Below are positions 27,348-36,530 of a stretch of DNA of 64,000 nucleotides, one piece after another. Each line of letters starts with the position of its first letter. Within the stretch, counting starts at the first letter, position 1. This DNA comes from Burkholderia stagnalis (GTDB taxonomy: Bacteria; Pseudomonadota; Gammaproteobacteria; Burkholderiales; Burkholderiaceae), in NCBI RefSeq assembly GCF_902830275.1, contig NZ_CADESW010000005.1, positions 1 through 64,000 of the forward strand. The letters run 5' to 3'. Both the position numbers and the translations under genes were made by a program. Below the pieces are notes generated by a model. It worked only from the letters and a program-made list of their open reading frames with translations. It did not search any database and had not been told where the DNA came from.

Positions 27348-27494
27348 GCGCGTATCGATCGCCTCGGCGTGAATGGCTATGCCAGCGCGCCGATGGGCGG
27401 CATCAGGCGTTCGGGCATCGGCCGCGAAAGCGCCTGACCGTCGATCGAGGCGTTCGCCGAACTGAAGACGGTCAATTTCAAATTCGACGCATGA
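27348..27494 (+). pseudogene. C-terminal relic of an aldehyde dehydrogenase gene
   Basis: One frame reads RIDRLGVNGYASAPMGGI, then RRSGIGRESA, an in-frame TGA at 27435, then PSIEAFAELKTVNFKFDA and a stop. PMGGxxxSGxGRE followed by an EAFxELKTV segment is the canonical C-terminus of aldehyde dehydrogenases (succinate-semialdehyde type). Nothing upstream preserves the rest of the enzyme, so it is a truncated and interrupted remnant. It fills most of the gap between the dienelactone hydrolase and LysR genes. Confidence 0.6.
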
Positions 27495-27524
27495 TCGTGC
27501 GCGGTGGCGCCGCCACCGCACGCA

Positions 27525-28466
27525 TCACGCCTGGTGGGACGCGCACAGCGCCGCCTCGTCGGCGGCGAGCATCTCGGGCACGCATTCGCGCAGGAAATCG
27601 ACGAAGGTGCGGATCTTCGCGTCGAGATACTGGCGCGACGGATACAGCGTATAGACCGTCAGCTTCTGCAGCCGGTACTCGGGCAGCACGCGCACCAGCG
27701 CGCCGCTGCTCAGCGCGGGCAACGCCGTCGACATCGGCAGCGAGCCGATGCCGAGGCCCGCACGCAGCGCGGCGCCGAGCGCATCGGCGATGTTCACCTG
27801 GAAATCGGGCAGCGGCAGTTCGAAGGTCTCGCGGCCGTCGGGCCCGTCGAGATGCCAGCGGTCGCGCGGAAACACCGGCGTGACGATCTGCAGGCACGAA
27901 TGCCCCTCGAGATCCTTGACCGTCTGCGGCGTGCCCCGCGCCTGCAGATACGCGGGCGACGCGCACAGCACGCTGTGCACGGCGCCGAGCCGCTGCGACA
28001 CGAGCCCGGAATCGGGCAGCTCCGTCGTGCTCAACTGCAGCGATACGTCGTAGCCTTCGTCGATGATGTCCGGCACGTGCTGCGACAGCGTCAGCTCGAC
28101 CGCCACCGACGGATACCGCTGCCGATAGCGCACGACTGCCGGCACCACGTACGCCTGGCCGAAGCTCGTCGTCGCATGCACGTGCAGCCGGCCCGACGGC
28201 TTCGCCTGCGCGTCCGCCGCTTCCGCTTCGGCCTCGTCGATGTACGCGAGCACCCGCTGGCATCGGTCCAGATAACGCTGCCCCGCATCGGTCAGCGCGA
28301 TGCGGCGGGTGCTGCGATTGAGCAGGCGCGTGCGCAGATGCGTTTCGAGCTGCGCGACCGAACGCGATGCGTAGGCGGTCGTGATGTCCAGGCGCTGGGC
28401 GGCGCTCGTGAAGCTGCCTTCCTCCGCCACGCGGACAAAAATGCGCATCATCTGTAGCGTGTCCAT
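27525..28466 (-). CDS. LysR-family transcriptional regulator
   Basis: The 313-residue protein starts MDTLQMMRIFVRVAEEGSFT and has the LysR winged-helix domain (AAQRLDITTAYASRSVAQLE, then RLLNRSTRRIALTDAG) within the first 65 residues and a co-inducer-binding domain after residue 90. It resembles the group that acts on nearby oxidoreductase or catabolic genes. Its target is unclear, since the neighbouring aldehyde dehydrogenase is only a relic. The ATG at 28466 follows a GGGGA ribosome site. The 263 bp upstream (28467-28729) carry no gene and should hold its promoter. Confidence 0.85.
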   Translation of the reverse strand: MDTLQMMRIFVRVAEEGSFTSAAQRLDITTAYASRSVAQLETHLRTRLLNRSTRRIALTDAGQRYLDRCQRVLAYIDEAEAEAADAQAKPSGRLHVHATTSFGQAYVVPAVVRYRQRYPSVAVELTLSQHVPDIIDEGYDVSLQLSTTELPDSGLVSQRLGAVHSVLCASPAYLQARGTPQTVKDLEGHSCLQIVTPVFPRDRWHLDGPDGRETFELPLPDFQVNIADALGAALRAGLGIGSLPMSTALPALSSGALVRVLPEYRLQKLTVYTLYPSRQYLDAKIRTFVDFLRECVPEMLAADEAALCASHQA

Positions 28467-28729
28467 CGACAAGTCCCCGGGAATGAGATCGCCTCGCACC
28501 ATGCAGGCCTGGCGCGCCGCGACGCGCGCGACCGGGTCTGTGCCGGTATCGGCGCAGCGCGCGACGCAAGATGCCGGCACCGTGTTCCGGAGGCCGGAAT
28601 GATTGGTGCGGAACACTACAGCAGCGCCACGGGCGTGTCCAGTTGGGTATGCCCCCGAACTGTCTACGCCGCCGCTCGGCCGGACTCCTCACGGTTCGGC
28701 CGTCGCGGTCGAACGCCGCCGGATACCTG

Positions 28730-30028
28730 CTACGCGCGCACGGACGAATCGAACGGGTTGCGCAGCACGATGGTGTCGTCGCGCTCCGGCCCGGTCGTCA
28801 GCAGCGAAACCGGCACGCCCGCGATCGCCTCGACGCGTTCGACGAAACGGCGCGCCGCGTGCGGCAGGTCGCCGAGCCGACGCGTGCCGCCAACCGTTCC
28901 GGCCCAGCCGTCGAACTGCTCGTAGACGGGCTTCGCACGGGCCTGCGCGGCAAGGCTCGCCGGCAGATGATCGATGCGCTCGCCGTCGAGTTCGTATCCG
29001 ACGCACAGCCGGATCGTGTCGAAGCCGTCGAGCACGTCGAGCTTGGTCAGCGCGAGCGAATCGATGCCGGACACTTTGGCCGCCTGGCGCAGCTGGGCCG
29101 CGTCGAGCCATCCGCAGCGCCGCGGCCGGCCGGTGTTGACGCCGAACTCGCGCCCGCGTTCGCGCAACCGCGCGCCGACGCCGTCGGCGAGTTCCGTGAG
29201 GAACGGCCCGCCGCCGACGCGGGTCGCATAGGCCTTGGTCACGCCGAGCACATGGCCGAGCTTCGACGCGCCGAGGCCGGTGCCGGCGGCAGCCGCCGAC
29301 GCCACCGTGCCCGACGAGGTCACGAACGGATACGTGCCCCAGTCGATATCCAGCATCACGGCTTGCGAGCCTTCGAACAGGATTTTCCGGCCTTGGTCGT
29401 ATGCATCGTTGAGGTCCGCCCACACGGGCCGCACGAACGGCAGCACCTTGGGCGCGAGGTCGACGAGCATCGGCAGCATCGCGTCCCGCGTCCACGGGTC
29501 GAGGCCGAGCCCGCGGAACCACGCGTTGTGATGGTCGAGCAGCACGTCGAGCTTGCTCGCGAGCGCGTCGGGATCGGCCAAGTCGCCGACCCGCAGCCCG
29601 CGGCGGCCGACCTTGTCCTCGTAGGCGGGGCCGATGCCGCGCAGCGTGGTGCCGATCGGTTCGCGGCGCAGCGTCTCCTGCGCGGCGTCGATCGCCCGGT
29701 GAATCGGCAGGACCAGCGTCGCGTTTTCGGCGATCGCCAGGTTATCGGGCGTGACCGCGACGCCGAGTTCCGCGACGCGCGCGATCTCGGCGAGCAGCGC
29801 CTCCGGGTCGAGCGCCACGCCGTTGCCGATCACGCCGGGCTTGCCGCGCACCACCCCGCTCGGCAGCAGCGCGAGCTTGTAGGTCTTGCCGTCGACGACC
29901 AGCGTGTGGCCCGCGTTGTGCCCGCCGTTGTAGCGCGCGACGATGTCGGCCTGCCCCGCGAGCCAGTCCACCACGCGGCCTTTGCCTTCATCGCCCCATT
30001 GGGCGCCCACCACCACGACATTCTGCAT
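28730..30028 (-). CDS. purA: Adenylosuccinate synthetase, probably a second copy
   Basis: The 432-residue enzyme joins IMP and aspartate using GTP in AMP synthesis. It keeps the P-loop-like QWGDEGKG (residues 10-17), [10 protein letters not shown] with the catalytic His, [14 protein letters not shown], and [13 protein letters not shown]. All active-site motifs appear intact. Burkholderia carries an essential purA on chromosome 1, so a copy on this replicon is likely an extra isoform. It is divergently transcribed from a GcvA-type LysR gene with a 130-bp shared gap, which suggests regulation by that protein. The ATG at 30028 is preceded by GGAGAGTGG. Confidence 0.9.
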   Translation of the reverse strand: MQNVVVVGAQWGDEGKGRVVDWLAGQADIVARYNGGHNAGHTLVVDGKTYKLALLPSGVVRGKPGVIGNGVALDPEALLAEIARVAELGVAVTPDNLAIAENATLVLPIHRAIDAAQETLRREPIGTTLRGIGPAYEDKVGRRGLRVGDLADPDALASKLDVLLDHHNAWFRGLGLDPWTRDAMLPMLVDLAPKVLPFVRPVWADLNDAYDQGRKILFEGSQAVMLDIDWGTYPFVTSSGTVASAAAAGTGLGASKLGHVLGVTKAYATRVGGGPFLTELADGVGARLRERGREFGVNTGRPRRCGWLDAAQLRQAAKVSGIDSLALTKLDVLDGFDTIRLCVGYELDGERIDHLPASLAAQARAKPVYEQFDGWAGTVGGTRRLGDLPHAARRFVERVEAIAGVPVSLLTTGPERDDTIVLRNPFDSSVRA

Positions 30029-30158
30029 GCTCCACTCTCCACGTGAGGAAACTCGACACTTGGCGGACTCGGCGAGCCGCAGGTATGGCATATTGGCGCA
30101 GCAGCACTGGGCGATCAAACGATTAATCTTGAGCATCGTGTGAAAAAAATTCACGCGA

Positions 30159-31070
30159 ATGGATGTGATGGGCAGAAAGCTTCCTCCGTTGAATTCGTTG
30201 CGGGCGTTCGAGGCCGCCGCCCGCCTGGGCAGCTTCACGCTGGCCGCCGACGAGCTGTGCGTCACGCACGGCGCGATCAGCCGGCATGTGCAGCAGCTCG
30301 AGGCCTGGCTCGGCCGGGCGCTGTTCGAGCGCCACAACCGGCGGGTCGAACTGACCGAGGCCGGGCGGACCTACCTTGCGGAAGTCGGCGCGTCGTTCGA
30401 CCGCATTGCACTTGCCACCGCCCAGCAGCTCGAACGCGGGCAACAGCGGGTGCTGCGCGTCAGCGCGCCGGCAACGTTCTCGCTACGCTGGCTCGTGCCA
30501 AGGCTGTCGTCGTTCCAGGTCGCGCATCCGCATATCGAGGTGCGGTTGTCCACGTCGAACGAACCGATCGAGAAGCTCCGCGACGTCGTCGACCTGATCA
30601 TTCGCGGCGGCCCGCAGGCGATCGATGGCTATGTCGCCGACGAGTTCCTGTCCGAAGTGCGCCTGCCGGTGTGTGCGCCGCGGCTCCTCGAAGGCAGGAA
30701 GCTGCGCAAGCCTGCCGATCTCGCGCATTTCACGCTGCTGCATGCGGCGACCTATCCCGGCATGTGGCCCGAGTGGCTGGCGGCGGCCGGCGAGCCGCAC
30801 CTCGTGCCGCGGCAGTCGCTCACGCTCGAGCATTTCTACCTGACGCTGCAGGGCGCGCTCGACGGGCTCGGCGTCGCGATGGGGCCGATCGCGCTCGTCG
30901 CGGACGATATCGCCGAAGGCCGGCTCGTGCAGCCGTTCAAGGCGCCGGTGATGCCGCCGTGGCGGTACTTCACCTACGTTGCAGCATCACGCGCGGAAGA
31001 CGGTGCGGTTCGCGCGTTCAAGGACTGGTTGACGCGCGCGGCCGGGGCATCGCGTTCGAGCGGCGGGTGA
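30159..31070 (+). CDS. GcvA-like LysR-family regulator
   Basis: The 303-residue product has [20 protein letters not shown], the opening of the GcvA group, then a winged helix with [15 protein letters not shown] and [15 protein letters not shown], and a co-inducer domain with [18 protein letters not shown]. Regulators of this type usually bind in the gap to a divergent gene. Here that gene is the extra purA, so control of purine or glycine/one-carbon supply is an attractive guess but unproven. The first ATG gives [10 protein letters not shown]; the ATG at 30168 (MGRKLPP) is also possible. Confidence 0.85.
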   Translation: MDVMGRKLPPLNSLRAFEAAARLGSFTLAADELCVTHGAISRHVQQLEAWLGRALFERHNRRVELTEAGRTYLAEVGASFDRIALATAQQLERGQQRVLRVSAPATFSLRWLVPRLSSFQVAHPHIEVRLSTSNEPIEKLRDVVDLIIRGGPQAIDGYVADEFLSEVRLPVCAPRLLEGRKLRKPADLAHFTLLHAATYPGMWPEWLAAAGEPHLVPRQSLTLEHFYLTLQGALDGLGVAMGPIALVADDIAEGRLVQPFKAPVMPPWRYFTYVAASRAEDGAVRAFKDWLTRAAGASRSSGG

Positions 31071-31672
31071 CGGATGGCAGGCCGCCCCGGCTCGCCCGGG
31101 TTGCCCGCGAAGTCGGCCGCGCCGAGGGCGGCGTTACGCCGCTGCCGCCCGGATGTCGTCGAGCCCGGACGCTCGACCAGCACGTTGACGTTCGTGCGCG
31201 GCGATATCGTTGGCGTTCAAGGCGATCAAACGTGAAGCCGCGAATCGCGCCTGATCATTGCATTGTGCGTCCGTCCTGAGCGGCGAACGTCAACGCGACG
31301 GCCGCACGTGTTCGGGGAAATGGTTTGCGGAACGCCGAACGCCGCCCAACTCGATGCATTACAAGGTTGGTTTTACGTGGTGTAAACCGTTCAGTCGAGA
31401 CGTTCCGTGCAGTGAAGTCGACGGTGCTTTGTCTCGAGCAGCAGGAGGCGGGATTCAAGCGAAACTGGTGATCGCCCGAACGTAATGATCTTCCAGGAAA
31501 GCATGCGGCAGGTTCAAGCCGAACACATCATCAGCATGACGAACCAAATATTCGATTGCTGCTTCACAAACTTGGGCACGTCATTCGCGAACGATGCGAC
31601 GTGCCCCATCACAGCGTGATGGCTGGCAGGGCGTCACGCGGGCCTCGCGCGACGTCCCGGCCGTGACAGCGC
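31071..31672. other. Intergenic stretch with one unexplained open frame
   Basis: Nothing annotated fits here. On the minus strand 31455-31580 is open for 41 codons between two stops and reads RAQVCEAAIEYLVRHADDVF, then GLNLPHAFLEDHYVRAITSF. This has protein-like composition but lacks an ATG or GTG near its start. It may be a gene relic. The rest of the stretch shows no gene or repeat I can support. Confidence 0.3.
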
Positions 31673-31990
31673 TTACTGGCTTGCGCCGGCCGCGGCGCCC
31701 GCCTTCTTCTGCGCATCCTGCAGCTTCTGCGGATAGTTCGGATCATTGGCCGCCGGCTTGTAGCCCGCGTCCTCGAGCTTCTTCAGCTCGGCGTTTTTCT
31801 TCGCGCGAGCCGCCTTGCGCTCGGCCTTGTGTTGCGCACGGGCTTGCTTGCGTGCCTCGGCTTTCGCGGCTTTTGCGTCTTGCGCCGCGGGTGCGCTGGC
31901 CGTTTCCTGCGCAAACGCAGGCGCTGTCCCGCCGATCAGGAAAGCTGCGGTCGCAGCAACGAGCGTGAACGTTCTGATTTGGATTCGCAT
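31673..31990 (-). CDS. Secreted Lys/Ala-rich DUF4148-related protein
   Basis: The 105-residue product has a signal peptide (MRIQIRTFTLVAATAAFLIG, cut after APAFAQ), a charged Lys/Arg/Ala-rich helix (residues about 35-72) and a C-terminal motif LKKLEDAGYKPAANDPNYPQ, matching the AGYKP-x-x-YPQ motif of the DUF4148 protein at 25737. The basic helix could bind nucleic acid or an acidic surface polymer; this is speculation. It is transcribed away from the replication origin region, and its 5' flank holds a single iteron-like site at 32148. Confidence 0.75.
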   Translation of the reverse strand: MRIQIRTFTLVAATAAFLIGGTAPAFAQETASAPAAQDAKAAKAEARKQARAQHKAERKAARAKKNAELKKLEDAGYKPAANDPNYPQKLQDAQKKAGAAAGASQ

Positions 31991-32147
31991 CGCTGAACTC
32001 TCTATTCGGATTGGTCACGGATGAAGAACTGCGAGATACCACCCCTGCCCCGACGTGTGAGCACGTCGATCGAGGCCTCTGCATCATAACCGTGTTGCCT
32101 CGCGTGTGGCGACATGGAATTTGCTCGTCGAGGATCGAGTCGTGCGC

Positions 32148-32164
32148 TCCCATAAACGACAACC
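32148..32164 (-). repeat. Isolated iteron-like site
   Basis: On the minus strand it reads GGTTGTCGTTTATGGGA, close to the iteron consensus GGTAGCNNGTTATGGGA and to the distal copy at 41781. It lies about 1 kb left of the main array, upstream of the DUF4148-related gene. Confidence 0.45.
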
Positions 32165-32964
32165 CCGGCCTCGGCGACGAGGGCGCCTGACGCGCCGATT
32201 CCCATGGATGTATACCGTCGGGCACGCGTGCTGTGCTCGACGATGCCGACGTCTCACATACGCTTCTCCCTGTGCACCGTTCATGTCACATACAACTGCG
32301 CGCGCATCAGCGACATAACGCGTGAGTCAGGTGTGATCGGTTCCTGGTGATCGAAAGGCGTCGCATTCGGCTCACCGATCCTTCAGCGCGCGACGATCAC
32401 ATCAGGTCGCCATGTGGAAGTGGTGATCTTGGCAAAGGACTGACCGGGATGGATGTCGGAAGCCTTCGCGCGCCTTTCCGGCATCGCAATCCGACTGCCC
32501 TGTAATTCAGGACACGGTGATCGTGAGCCTTTACGGGATCAGGTGTGTGTCAACGGTGAGCATTTTCGGGAGATGTGTGCCGAATCGCTCCAGGTGAGTG
32601 CCAGGAATGTTGGTGTTCTCACGTGAGGCACGGAACGGTGCTGGAAGCATGGGTACTTCACACACAGGCGTTGAGGCGATTCAAAGGTAGAAACTTGCTG
32701 GGGTGGTCCGACCGACATAAGGTAGCCATCGCTTGCACAGATGGTGCCGTAGCGGCCGCATTCGAGGAAAGGTACCCCACAGGCATTCGACTGCTGTTTG
32801 AGCCGCTCTGTGGGGCTTCTAGGCGGCTCGACGCGTTCCGGTGCCACTGCGTGTGGGAATTCGGCTGGCAAGCGTAGTGCGGAGCAACAAAGCGACCTGT
32901 CCATGTCATGCCGGCTTTCGGGGCCTGTGACTGGCGATTTCCTCGTCGCTGCCCGCTGTGGATC

Positions 32965-32981
32965 CCCCATAGACGGGAACC
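32965..32981 (-). repeat. Iteron-like site in reverse orientation
   Basis: Minus strand GGTTCCCGTCTATGGGG; same length and end motifs as the direct iterons downstream. A weaker reverse copy, CGTATAAGGCTATGGGA, follows at 33017-33033. Confidence 0.4.
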
Positions 32982-33172
32982 TATGAGCGGGAAAAGGCGG
33001 TTTCTAAGAGATTTGTTCCCATAGCCTTATACGTTTCGATGCTTGTGAGTATGTGCTCACGTCCGGATCGGCCAGGCAGCGTCAGGAAGCTTGACAGACG
33101 GGGCACAGCGCTGTGACGAATCCGGAAGGTTCTCCACAGAAAGACGCGCGACACCCAGTGCGGAACTCTTCT

Positions 33173-33990
33173 GGTAGCGGTTTATGGGGTGTGCTTTTTC
33201 CGGAGACACACAGTGTGTTTACTTCTTTAGAAAGCAACGTTTACTTCTTTAACTACTTTTAGATGCCTCACAGGCTTGTGGAACAAGGCTGTGGCCGGTG
33301 TTCAGTACCCATTTATGGGAGCATAGGTAGAAGTGTCTGGGGCGTTAGGTCTGTGGATTTGGGGTTTGGGGTAGCCCGGGATGGGGAATCGGGGGTGTGG
33401 ATATGGTGCAAGCGTAGCCGTTTATGGGGATTCGGCGGCGAAACGCCGATGGTAGCGGCTTATGGGGGGATCTTTAAGGTACCCGGTTATGGGGGATTTC
33501 TGCGAATCGACCGAGCCATTCTAGTGAGAAGGGCGATCTCGGGTAGCCAGTTATGGGAAGCCCTGAAGGTACCCGTTTATGGGGTTGCTCCGTGTATGCC
33601 AGCTCGAGTTCATGCACAGCCCGAGGCTGTGACTCCCGCGCGTATACAGGATTGGTCCGTGGGAAAGGTAGTCATCCGTGGGATTCGTGTAAGGTAGCCT
33701 GTTATGGGATCAATTTGACGATGCGGCGACCCAAGGCGCGCGATTCGCAAAACACGACGGCTTCGAAAGGTCCCCTTCTATGGGAAATTTCGAAGGTAGC
33801 GTGTTATGGGAGAAAAACGACCGTGTGCTGCACGGCACCACAGATTCCGCGTCCGATCGCGGTTCTGGCCATTTGCTTCCCATAAAAAGGTACCTTCAGC
33901 AGGGCGATGGCCCGGACGGATCAGGACATCTCGCGCGAAAGGTAGCGGCCTTTGGGAGGAGAGTTTGCGGAAAGGTAGATGGTTATGGGG
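33173..33990 (+). repeat. Iteron array of the replication origin
   Basis: At least thirteen 17-bp copies with consensus GGTA(G/C)CNNGTTATGGG(G/A) lie upstream of repA. They begin at 33173, 33304, 33413, 33451, 33478, 33542, 33568, 33693, 33769, 33795, 33878 (minus strand), 33941 and 33974; a weaker one starts at 33667. The fixed end ATGGG and the GGTA start are kept in most copies, and pairs at 33451/33478, 33542/33568 and 33769/33795 are 26-27 bp apart. This is the expected binding array for the Rep_3 initiator encoded directly downstream. Open frames crossing it are not credible genes. Confidence 0.85.
33213..33263. other. Candidate DNA-unwinding element
   Basis: This AT-rich stretch inside a GC-rich replicon contains a 13-bp direct repeat, GTTTACTTCTTTA, at 33217-33229 and 33239-33251, spaced 22 bp (about two helical turns). 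It sits between the first and second iterons. A DnaA-box-like site (ATATCCACA on the minus strand, one mismatch from TTATCCACA) lies at 33396-33404. Confidence 0.45.
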
Positions 33991-34075
33991 CCTTTCGAAC
34001 ATTCGCACGCGGAAAAAATTCCTTTGTGTGCCATAAGTTAGCTGCGACAGTGCAAGTGACGTGCGAACAGGGGCG

Positions 34076-34102
34076 TTGCCCTCGGCGGTGAAGAGGTATA
34101 AA
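34076..34102 (+). promoter_or_regulatory. Candidate repA promoter
   Basis: TTGCCC (34076-34081) and TATAAA (34097-34102) are 15 bp apart, slightly short of ideal; GTTGCC one base earlier gives 16 bp. The -10 lies about 40 bp before the repA ATG. The last iteron ends about 85 bp upstream, so the initiator could repress its own promoter. Confidence 0.35.
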
Positions 34103-34140
34103 GTCCGCTCTCAACAAGGTAACCTTATCCGGACACCACG

Positions 34141-35457
34141 ATGCCGCGAAAGCCCGCAAGCAAAGGCTCCGACAAACAGGTCTCGCTGTTCCAGACGCCC
34201 GAGCCTCCCGACTTGCTGCGCAAGGCGGTTCAAGCGATTCACATCGCCCCCAAATCGGGAAAGATCGGTCTGCAGCAGCGCAAGATGTTCAGCTCGCTGA
34301 TCAAGAACGCGCTCAGGCAGGAAGCATTCGAGCCGGGGCGCACGAGCTTCTCGATCTCGATCGCCTCGCTCTCGCACGAGAGCGGGTTGAACAGCAACAA
34401 CACGAAATACGTGAAGGACACGGTGAACTCGCTGATCAGCACCGTCGTCAACTGGGACTATCTTGCAGCGGATCGCTCGACCGTCTGGAAGGCATCGGGT
34501 CTGCTGGCCGGCGCCGAGCTCGAGCAGTCGGTGCTGAAGTACAGCTTCTCGGACCAGATTCGCAGCGAGCTGCTCAACCCCGAGATCTACGCGCTGATCG
34601 ATATGCGGATCGCGCGCGAGTTTCGGCGCTCGCACTCGCTCGCGCTGTGGGAAAACACGGTGCGCTACGAAGGTATCGGCATCACCGCGAAGATCCCGCT
34701 GCCGAAGTTCCGGGATCTGATCCTGGGCCAGGACAAGGCATCGCAGTCGTACAAGGAGTACAAGCTGTTCAAGAGCAAGGTGCTGGTGCCGTGCATTCAA
34801 GAGGTCAACGAAGTATCGGACCACACGCTCGAACTGATCGAGCACAAGTCCGGGCGCAGCGTCGAAGCGGTCCAGTTCAAGGTGATGCGCAAGCCGAGTG
34901 CGGATACCGTGGAAGAAGGCGACGTCAAGAACGAAGCACTCGTCGAGGAAGTCGCCAAGTTCGGCATCCCGCGCTCGGAGGCGCGGCGGCTGATTACGCA
35001 GTACGGTGTTCAGCGCATCAAGGCTGCGATTGCGTACACGCTCAACCGGACCACGAAAAAGAATGCGGCGCCGGTCGATAACATCGGGGCTTATTTCCGC
35101 AAGGCGTTGACGCACGGCTATACGCTGTCCGACGGGCCGACGCCGGAGACGGCCCCGTCGGCGAAGGAAACGGCGCAGAGCAAGCAGGAGCAGATCCGGG
35201 ACAAGTACCTCGCCGCCAAGATCGACGAGGCCGGTGCCTACTTCCGCGAACTGGAAATCGACGACCAGACCAAGCTCATCGATCGGTACAACGAGACGGT
35301 GGTCGGCTCGAAGGACCTGGTGCTGTCGCCGAAGAAGAAGGCCAGCAAGCTCGCGCAAACCAGTTTCTTCAGATGGCTCGCGCTGGATACCTGGGGCGAA
35401 CCGACCTCGGACGACTTGCTGGAGTTCCTGCTGAAAAGCAGCCTGGCCACGAACTGA
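34141..35457 (+). CDS. repA: Rep_3-family replication initiator
   Basis: The 438-residue protein fits the RepB/Rep_3 initiators of iteron plasmids and Burkholderia secondary chromosomes. The first winged helix lies around ISIASLSHESGLNSNNTKYV (residues 75-95), and the second around YKEYKLFKSKVLVPCIQEVN (residues 200-220). SLALWENTVRYEGIG lies between them. The C-terminal third, after residue 300, is charged and probably replicon-specific. It lies just after the iteron array and is convergent with parAB, sharing a bidirectional terminator. It is expected to bind the iterons and load helicase. Confidence 0.9.
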   Translation: MPRKPASKGSDKQVSLFQTPEPPDLLRKAVQAIHIAPKSGKIGLQQRKMFSSLIKNALRQEAFEPGRTSFSISIASLSHESGLNSNNTKYVKDTVNSLISTVVNWDYLAADRSTVWKASGLLAGAELEQSVLKYSFSDQIRSELLNPEIYALIDMRIAREFRRSHSLALWENTVRYEGIGITAKIPLPKFRDLILGQDKASQSYKEYKLFKSKVLVPCIQEVNEVSDHTLELIEHKSGRSVEAVQFKVMRKPSADTVEEGDVKNEALVEEVAKFGIPRSEARRLITQYGVQRIKAAIAYTLNRTTKKNAAPVDNIGAYFRKALTHGYTLSDGPTPETAPSAKETAQSKQEQIRDKYLAAKIDEAGAYFRELEIDDQTKLIDRYNETVVGSKDLVLSPKKKASKLAQTSFFRWLALDTWGEPTSDDLLEFLLKSSLATN

Positions 35458-35466
35458 AACTGAAAA

Positions 35467-35491
35467 ACAGACCTCGCAACGCGAGGTCTGT
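35467..35491. terminator. Bidirectional terminator between repA and parB
   Basis: A perfect 11-bp stem, ACAGACCTCGC with GCGAGGTCTGT, closes a 3-base loop (AAC). On the minus strand it is followed by TTTTT, giving a good rho-independent terminator for parAB. On the plus strand the tail is TCATTT, weaker, for repA. Confidence 0.85.
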
Positions 35492-35504
35492 TCATTTGGG
35501 CACC

Positions 35505-36530
35505 TTACTTTTGCGCGGCGGCCAGCTCGGCGACGTACGCGTCGATGACTTCCTTGAGTCGGTCGGCGAGCGTTTCCTGATGGGCGGCGTCCACGCCCTT
35601 GAGCTGCAGGTCGAGACGTCCGTCGGGATAGGTCTTCAACTGGCCGATCGTCTGTGATTCAAGCGCGAAGTCGTGGCGGACGCTGTAGCGTGTCCGCCCT
35701 GCCTTCTTGTCCCCGTCGTTCTGCGCGCGCAGGAAATTCTCGAGATCGCGCACCGACTTCTTCCGGTCGATCACGGCCGACAGCAGGCGGTCGGCCGTCG
35801 GTTCGCCCAGCCGCTCGAAGATCAGCTTGAGGAAATAGGCAGCCTGCAGGCCGACCACGTCGCTCGCCGTAGCCATCCGCTCGAGGAGCGTGTTCGGCAA
35901 TGCGTTGAGCGAGAGTGTTTTGCTGATCGATGCCTTGTCCTTGCCGATCTTCTCCGCCAGCGTGTTCTGGTCGGCGAACACCTTTTCGTCGAGGAGCCGC
36001 TTCCATGCGACCGCATCGTCGAAGATCGTTTGGCGTTCGTGATCGTGGTTCGCGCGATAGGCGATCGTATAGAGCTGCTCGGGTGTGTGATCCGACCGGA
36101 AGGTGGCAGTGATGGTTTCGTCACCGTTGATGCTGGTGGCGCGCAGCCGGCGCTGCCCGTCGATCACGACGAGCTTGCCGGGAAATTCCGGCAGACGGGT
36201 CACCTTGATCGGTTCGATCTGCCCTTCCCGCTTCAATGTCAGCGCGAGTTCATGCAGGCTCGATTCCGAATAGAAAACCCGGGGGTTGAACGGGTTCGGG
36301 ATGCAGTCCTTCACGGCGACCTTCTGCGGGGCGTCGAGATCCGTCGTGTCGGCGGGCTGCGCCGTCGCCAGCTTGATCGCGGGCGCAGCGGCAGTCGGCA
36401 GCACCGTCACGGACGGTTCGGGCAGCCGCGTCTCCAGCGCCGCGTTTTCCTGTGCGAGCCCGCGCAGAAGCCCGGCCGCGAGATGGAGATTGCCCGTCGC
36501 CTTCTTTTCCTTCGATGTGTCTTTAGCCAT
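35505..36530 (-). CDS. parB: ParB centromere-binding protein
   Basis: The 341-residue protein starts MAKDTSKEKKATGNLHLAAG. It has the ParB/Srx nuclease-like domain (VAVKDCIPNPFNPRVFYSES, then GQIEPIKVTRLP and VVIDGQRRLRAT) and the helix-turn-helix (LAEKIGKDKASISKTLSLNA) near residue 205. The classic GxRR-type CTP loop appears as GQRR. It should bind the GTTGTCACGTGACAAC sites upstream of parA. The ATG at 36530 overlaps the end of parA by eight bases (ATGGCTAA), so the two are translationally coupled; an ATG 33 bases earlier is less likely. Confidence 0.9.
   Translation of the reverse strand: MAKDTSKEKKATGNLHLAAGLLRGLAQENAALETRLPEPSVTVLPTAAAPAIKLATAQPADTTDLDAPQKVAVKDCIPNPFNPRVFYSESSLHELALTLKREGQIEPIKVTRLPEFPGKLVVIDGQRRLRATSINGDETITATFRSDHTPEQLYTIAYRANHDHERQTIFDDAVAWKRLLDEKVFADQNTLAEKIGKDKASISKTLSLNALPNTLLERMATASDVVGLQAAYFLKLIFERLGEPTADRLLSAVIDRKKSVRDLENFLRAQNDGDKKAGRTRYSVRHDFALESQTIGQLKTYPDGRLDLQLKGVDAAHQETLADRLKEVIDAYVAELAAAQK

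Noticed and set aside
32320..32540. Cluster of GATC sites near the origin
   Set aside because: About seven in 220 bp, but GATC is frequent in this GC-rich genome and the spacing is irregular; no basis for a Dam-regulated element.
32575..32877. 100-codon open frame left of the array
   Set aside because: No family match, a poor start and Cys/Trp/His-rich composition unlike the neighbours.
33263..33697. 144-codon plus-strand open frame in the iteron array
   Set aside because: It is built largely from translated iterons and their spacers, so it is a by-product of the repeats.
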